Origin: Antennarius striatus
Taxonomy: Eukaryota > Chordata > Actinopteri > Lophiiformes > Antennariidae
NCBI RefSeq assembly: GCF_040054535.1
Contig: NC_090794.1
Location: 511,001-575,000, forward strand
Direction of reading: 5' to 3'
Length of the DNA stretch: 64,000 bases
The notes under the pieces are model-generated. The model was given only the letters and a program-made list of their open reading frames with translations, did not search any database and had not been told where the DNA came from. Position numbers and translations under genes: made by a program. Of the stretch, positions 40,016 through 64,000 are shown piece by piece (position 1 is the stretch's first letter; each line of letters opens with the position of its first letter).

Positions 40016-40220
40016 TCCCCCCCAAAAGGGTCGTGACCCCAGAGGTCCTGTTATTGTCTGTGATGGAGGGATCTGACCCAAGACTGGATCAGAAGCGGGT
40101 CAGAATGGGACCAGAAGCGGGTCAGATCCGGGTCAGAAGCGGGTCAGATCCAGGTCACAATGGGGTCAGAAGCGGGTCAGATCCGGGTCACAATGGGGTC
40201 AGAAGCGGGTCAGACCCGGG
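37446..40220. other. Spacer between endothelin and ADGRG6, mainly repeats
   Basis: Holds a GGAGGGGCCAGATGG-type repeat at 38030-38095, a repeat of about 37 bp at 39207-39360 with GTCTGACCTCTGACCCCCAG, an ATTG run at 38455, a CA tract at 39957-40010 and the start of a repeat running into ADGRG6. The endothelin promoter should be just right of 37445, but no clear TATA or other signal is assigned. Confidence 0.5.

Positions 40221-40232
<12 letters not shown>
40073..40232. repeat. Minisatellite overlapping the ADGRG6 stop codon
   Basis: Units of GGGTCAGAAGC and GGGTCAGATCC or GGTCACAATGG alternate. On the minus strand the TTCTGACCC of the first unit is the Phe codon and stop of ADGRG6, so the repeat forms most of the proximal 3' UTR. 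Confidence 0.85.
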
Positions 40233-62238
<22,006 letters not shown>

Positions 62239-62663
62239 CTGGAGGAGGGAAATGAAGCTCTCAACCAATCAGACGTTGTTTCCACATGACTTACGCTAAC
62301 ATGTTGCTAACATGCTACACGTGGGATTAAATGAATGATTAAAATACAGCGGGGGTGTCGGGCAGAACAAACGAGTGACCAGGGACCTTCAGTCTGGATT
62401 TAAATCAGGGCCCCAGGGAGCCAATCAGATCGCTCCGGCAGGTGATCATGTTGTTGTTTGAGATTCGAGCATCCGATCGACATCCATCCATCAAACAGCC
62501 ATCGCCTCACAAACCCGCAAACATCCTGAACAGCAACGCAAAAATAAAACATGAAGACACGCCCCTAGCGATGATGTCACCAATGATGGAGGTGTGGCTT
62601 CCGTCATTTACTCTCTATGGGATAACAGCTAATGCTAAGCTAGCAACCAGCTAATTATTTACA

Positions 62664-63133
62664 TCATCCATCCATCCATCGACCACCCATTCATCCATCC
62701 ATCCATCATCCATCCTCCATCATCCATCCATTCATCCATCATCCATCCATCATCTATCCATCCATCATCCATCCTCCATTATCCAACCATCATCCATCCA
62801 TTCATCCATCCATCCATCGACGCATCATCCATCCTCCATTATCCATCCATCAGTCATCCATCCATCGTTAATCATCTTTCCATGCATCCATCCATCCATC
62901 CATCATCCATCCATCCATCCTCCATCATCCTTCCATCCATCCATCATCCATCCATCCATCATCCCATCCTCCATCCATCCATCCTCCATAATCTTTCCAT
63001 CCATCCCTCATCTATCAATCCATCCTCCATCCATCCATCCATCATCCATCCATCATCCATCCATCCATCATCCATCCATCATCCATCCATCCATCATCCA
63101 TCCATCCATCCATCATCCATCCATCATCCCATC
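62664..63133. repeat. (ATCC/ATC)n satellite
   Basis: About 470 bp of imperfect CATCCATC, the same family as 40547-40905. Confidence 0.97.
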
Positions 63134-63348
63134 CCAGCAGGCTATGGGTGAGAGGTGGGGTACACCCTGGACGCCTCGCCAGCGAATCGTAGGACCACAA
63201 TAAAAACTAATGATCAATAATAATCATTCATTGATTAATAACTGATTATTTCATTTTGATCAATAATGACCGATCAGCTGCAGGTCAGGAGACGATGGAG
63301 GTCGTCAATAACTCAGGACGACAACACACATCTGAAGCTGTGTTGTCT

Positions 63349-63350
<2 letters not shown>

Positions 63351-63440
<90 letters not shown>
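63351..63440. repeat. (CA)n microsatellite
   Basis: Forty-five uninterrupted CA units. Confidence 0.98.
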
Positions 63441-63442
<2 letters not shown>

Positions 63443-64000
63443 ACCAGAAAACAATTGATTGAATCCAAACTTTATTCGTCTCGAAGTCACAAACAGGAGG
63501 TAAACAACAACAACAACGAGGAGCTGGCATCCAACTGGGGGCTCGGGGGTGGGGGGGTCTTAGATAAGGTCAGCTCCGCCCCCTCAGAGGCTTCAGAGCT
63601 GCATCATGAATATTAAACAGGATTTAATTTCATCGTCCGGCGCTGGAAATTCCTGCGGCTCCTGACATTCACAGAAAACTCGCCTCTTTGTCAGCCCCCC
63701 CCTCCTTGAACCCCCCCCCAACTCCTCCGCGATGTCCAGTATGGAAATGGGAGGGAATGACGAGGGTCAGTGAACGTCCCGCATAAAGAGGGCGATTGAT
63801 GCAGCTGCAGTGGCGGCCCCCCGGCCCTAGAGCCCCCGGCCCCCCGGCCCTAGAGCCCCCGGCCCCCCGGCCCTAGAGCCCCCGGCCCACTGGTCTTCAT
63901 CCATAGGCGGAGCCTCACCAGACGGGGACCTTAAGCCTGGACCCTGAGCCCGCTCCAGCAGAGGCCCGAGACCAGAACCTACAGCTGCTGCAGCTAACGC

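Larger units (their letters stand above)
62239..64000. other. Right-edge region, repeats and no assigned gene
   Basis: Holds an ATCC satellite at 62664-63133, a CA tract at 63351-63440 and a three-copy GC-rich 23-bp repeat with GGCCCTAGAGCCCCCGG at 63815-63890. The ADGRG6 promoter and first exon could lie here, but no signal is convincing. Confidence 0.5.

Overview
This is nuclear DNA from a teleost fish. The genes are split into many small exons, often by introns of only 80-100 bp, and sit among very dense micro- and minisatellites. Three features point to a compact-genome teleost, probably a percomorph: an E2F6 gene with an N-terminal THAP zinc finger (known from zebrafish, absent in mammals), fish-type non-LTR retroelement fragments, and the mix of ADGRG6, TIAM2 and endothelin relatives. 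Exons were joined by hand from splice sites, reading-frame phase and family resemblance; no alignment was run.

Layout. About 1-2.7 kb: a trinucleotide array and a 1.2 kb element with terminal inverted repeats. 2.7-6.6 kb (minus): 5' part of a TIAM2-like Rac exchange factor (N-terminus, PHn-CC-Ex, PDZ); no Ras-binding exon was found, and the DH-PH part must lie beyond the left edge or is absent. 6.6-11 kb: five minisatellites. 11.06-19.28 kb: one 8.2 kb minisatellite with about 20-bp units and 710-bp higher-order duplication. 19.9-20.6 kb (minus): last exon of a C2H2 zinc-finger gene with a decayed third finger. 24.3-26.5 kb (minus): complete eight-exon THAP-E2F6 gene, including an 84-bp AT-AC (U12-type) intron and an upstream E2F site. 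29.3-37.4 kb (minus): endothelin preprohormone in four exons; its first intron holds a dead L2/Rex1-like LINE and its third a 1 kb minisatellite. 40.2-62.2 kb (minus): an almost complete adhesion GPCR ADGRG6 (GPR126), 32 exons, CUB-PTX-stalk-SEA-HormR-GAIN/GPS-7TM-tail. Right edge: microsatellites.

The most unusual feature is in ADGRG6. Between the PTX and SEA domains there are six consecutive phase-1/phase-1 exons, one of 2157 bp, encoding about 836 Ser/Thr/Pro-rich residues. This mucin-like stalk makes the receptor about 2035 residues, against about 1220-1250 in human. Other notable points are the AT-AC intron, the possible autoregulatory E2F site, an endothelin with Gly in place of the usual Asp18, and the apparent loss of the TIAM2 Ras-binding domain.

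The genes are not an operon-like unit. ADGRG6 next to an endothelin fits the HIVEP/EDN paralogy group, because human ADGRG6 lies beside HIVEP2; this is why the endothelin is tentatively called edn4.
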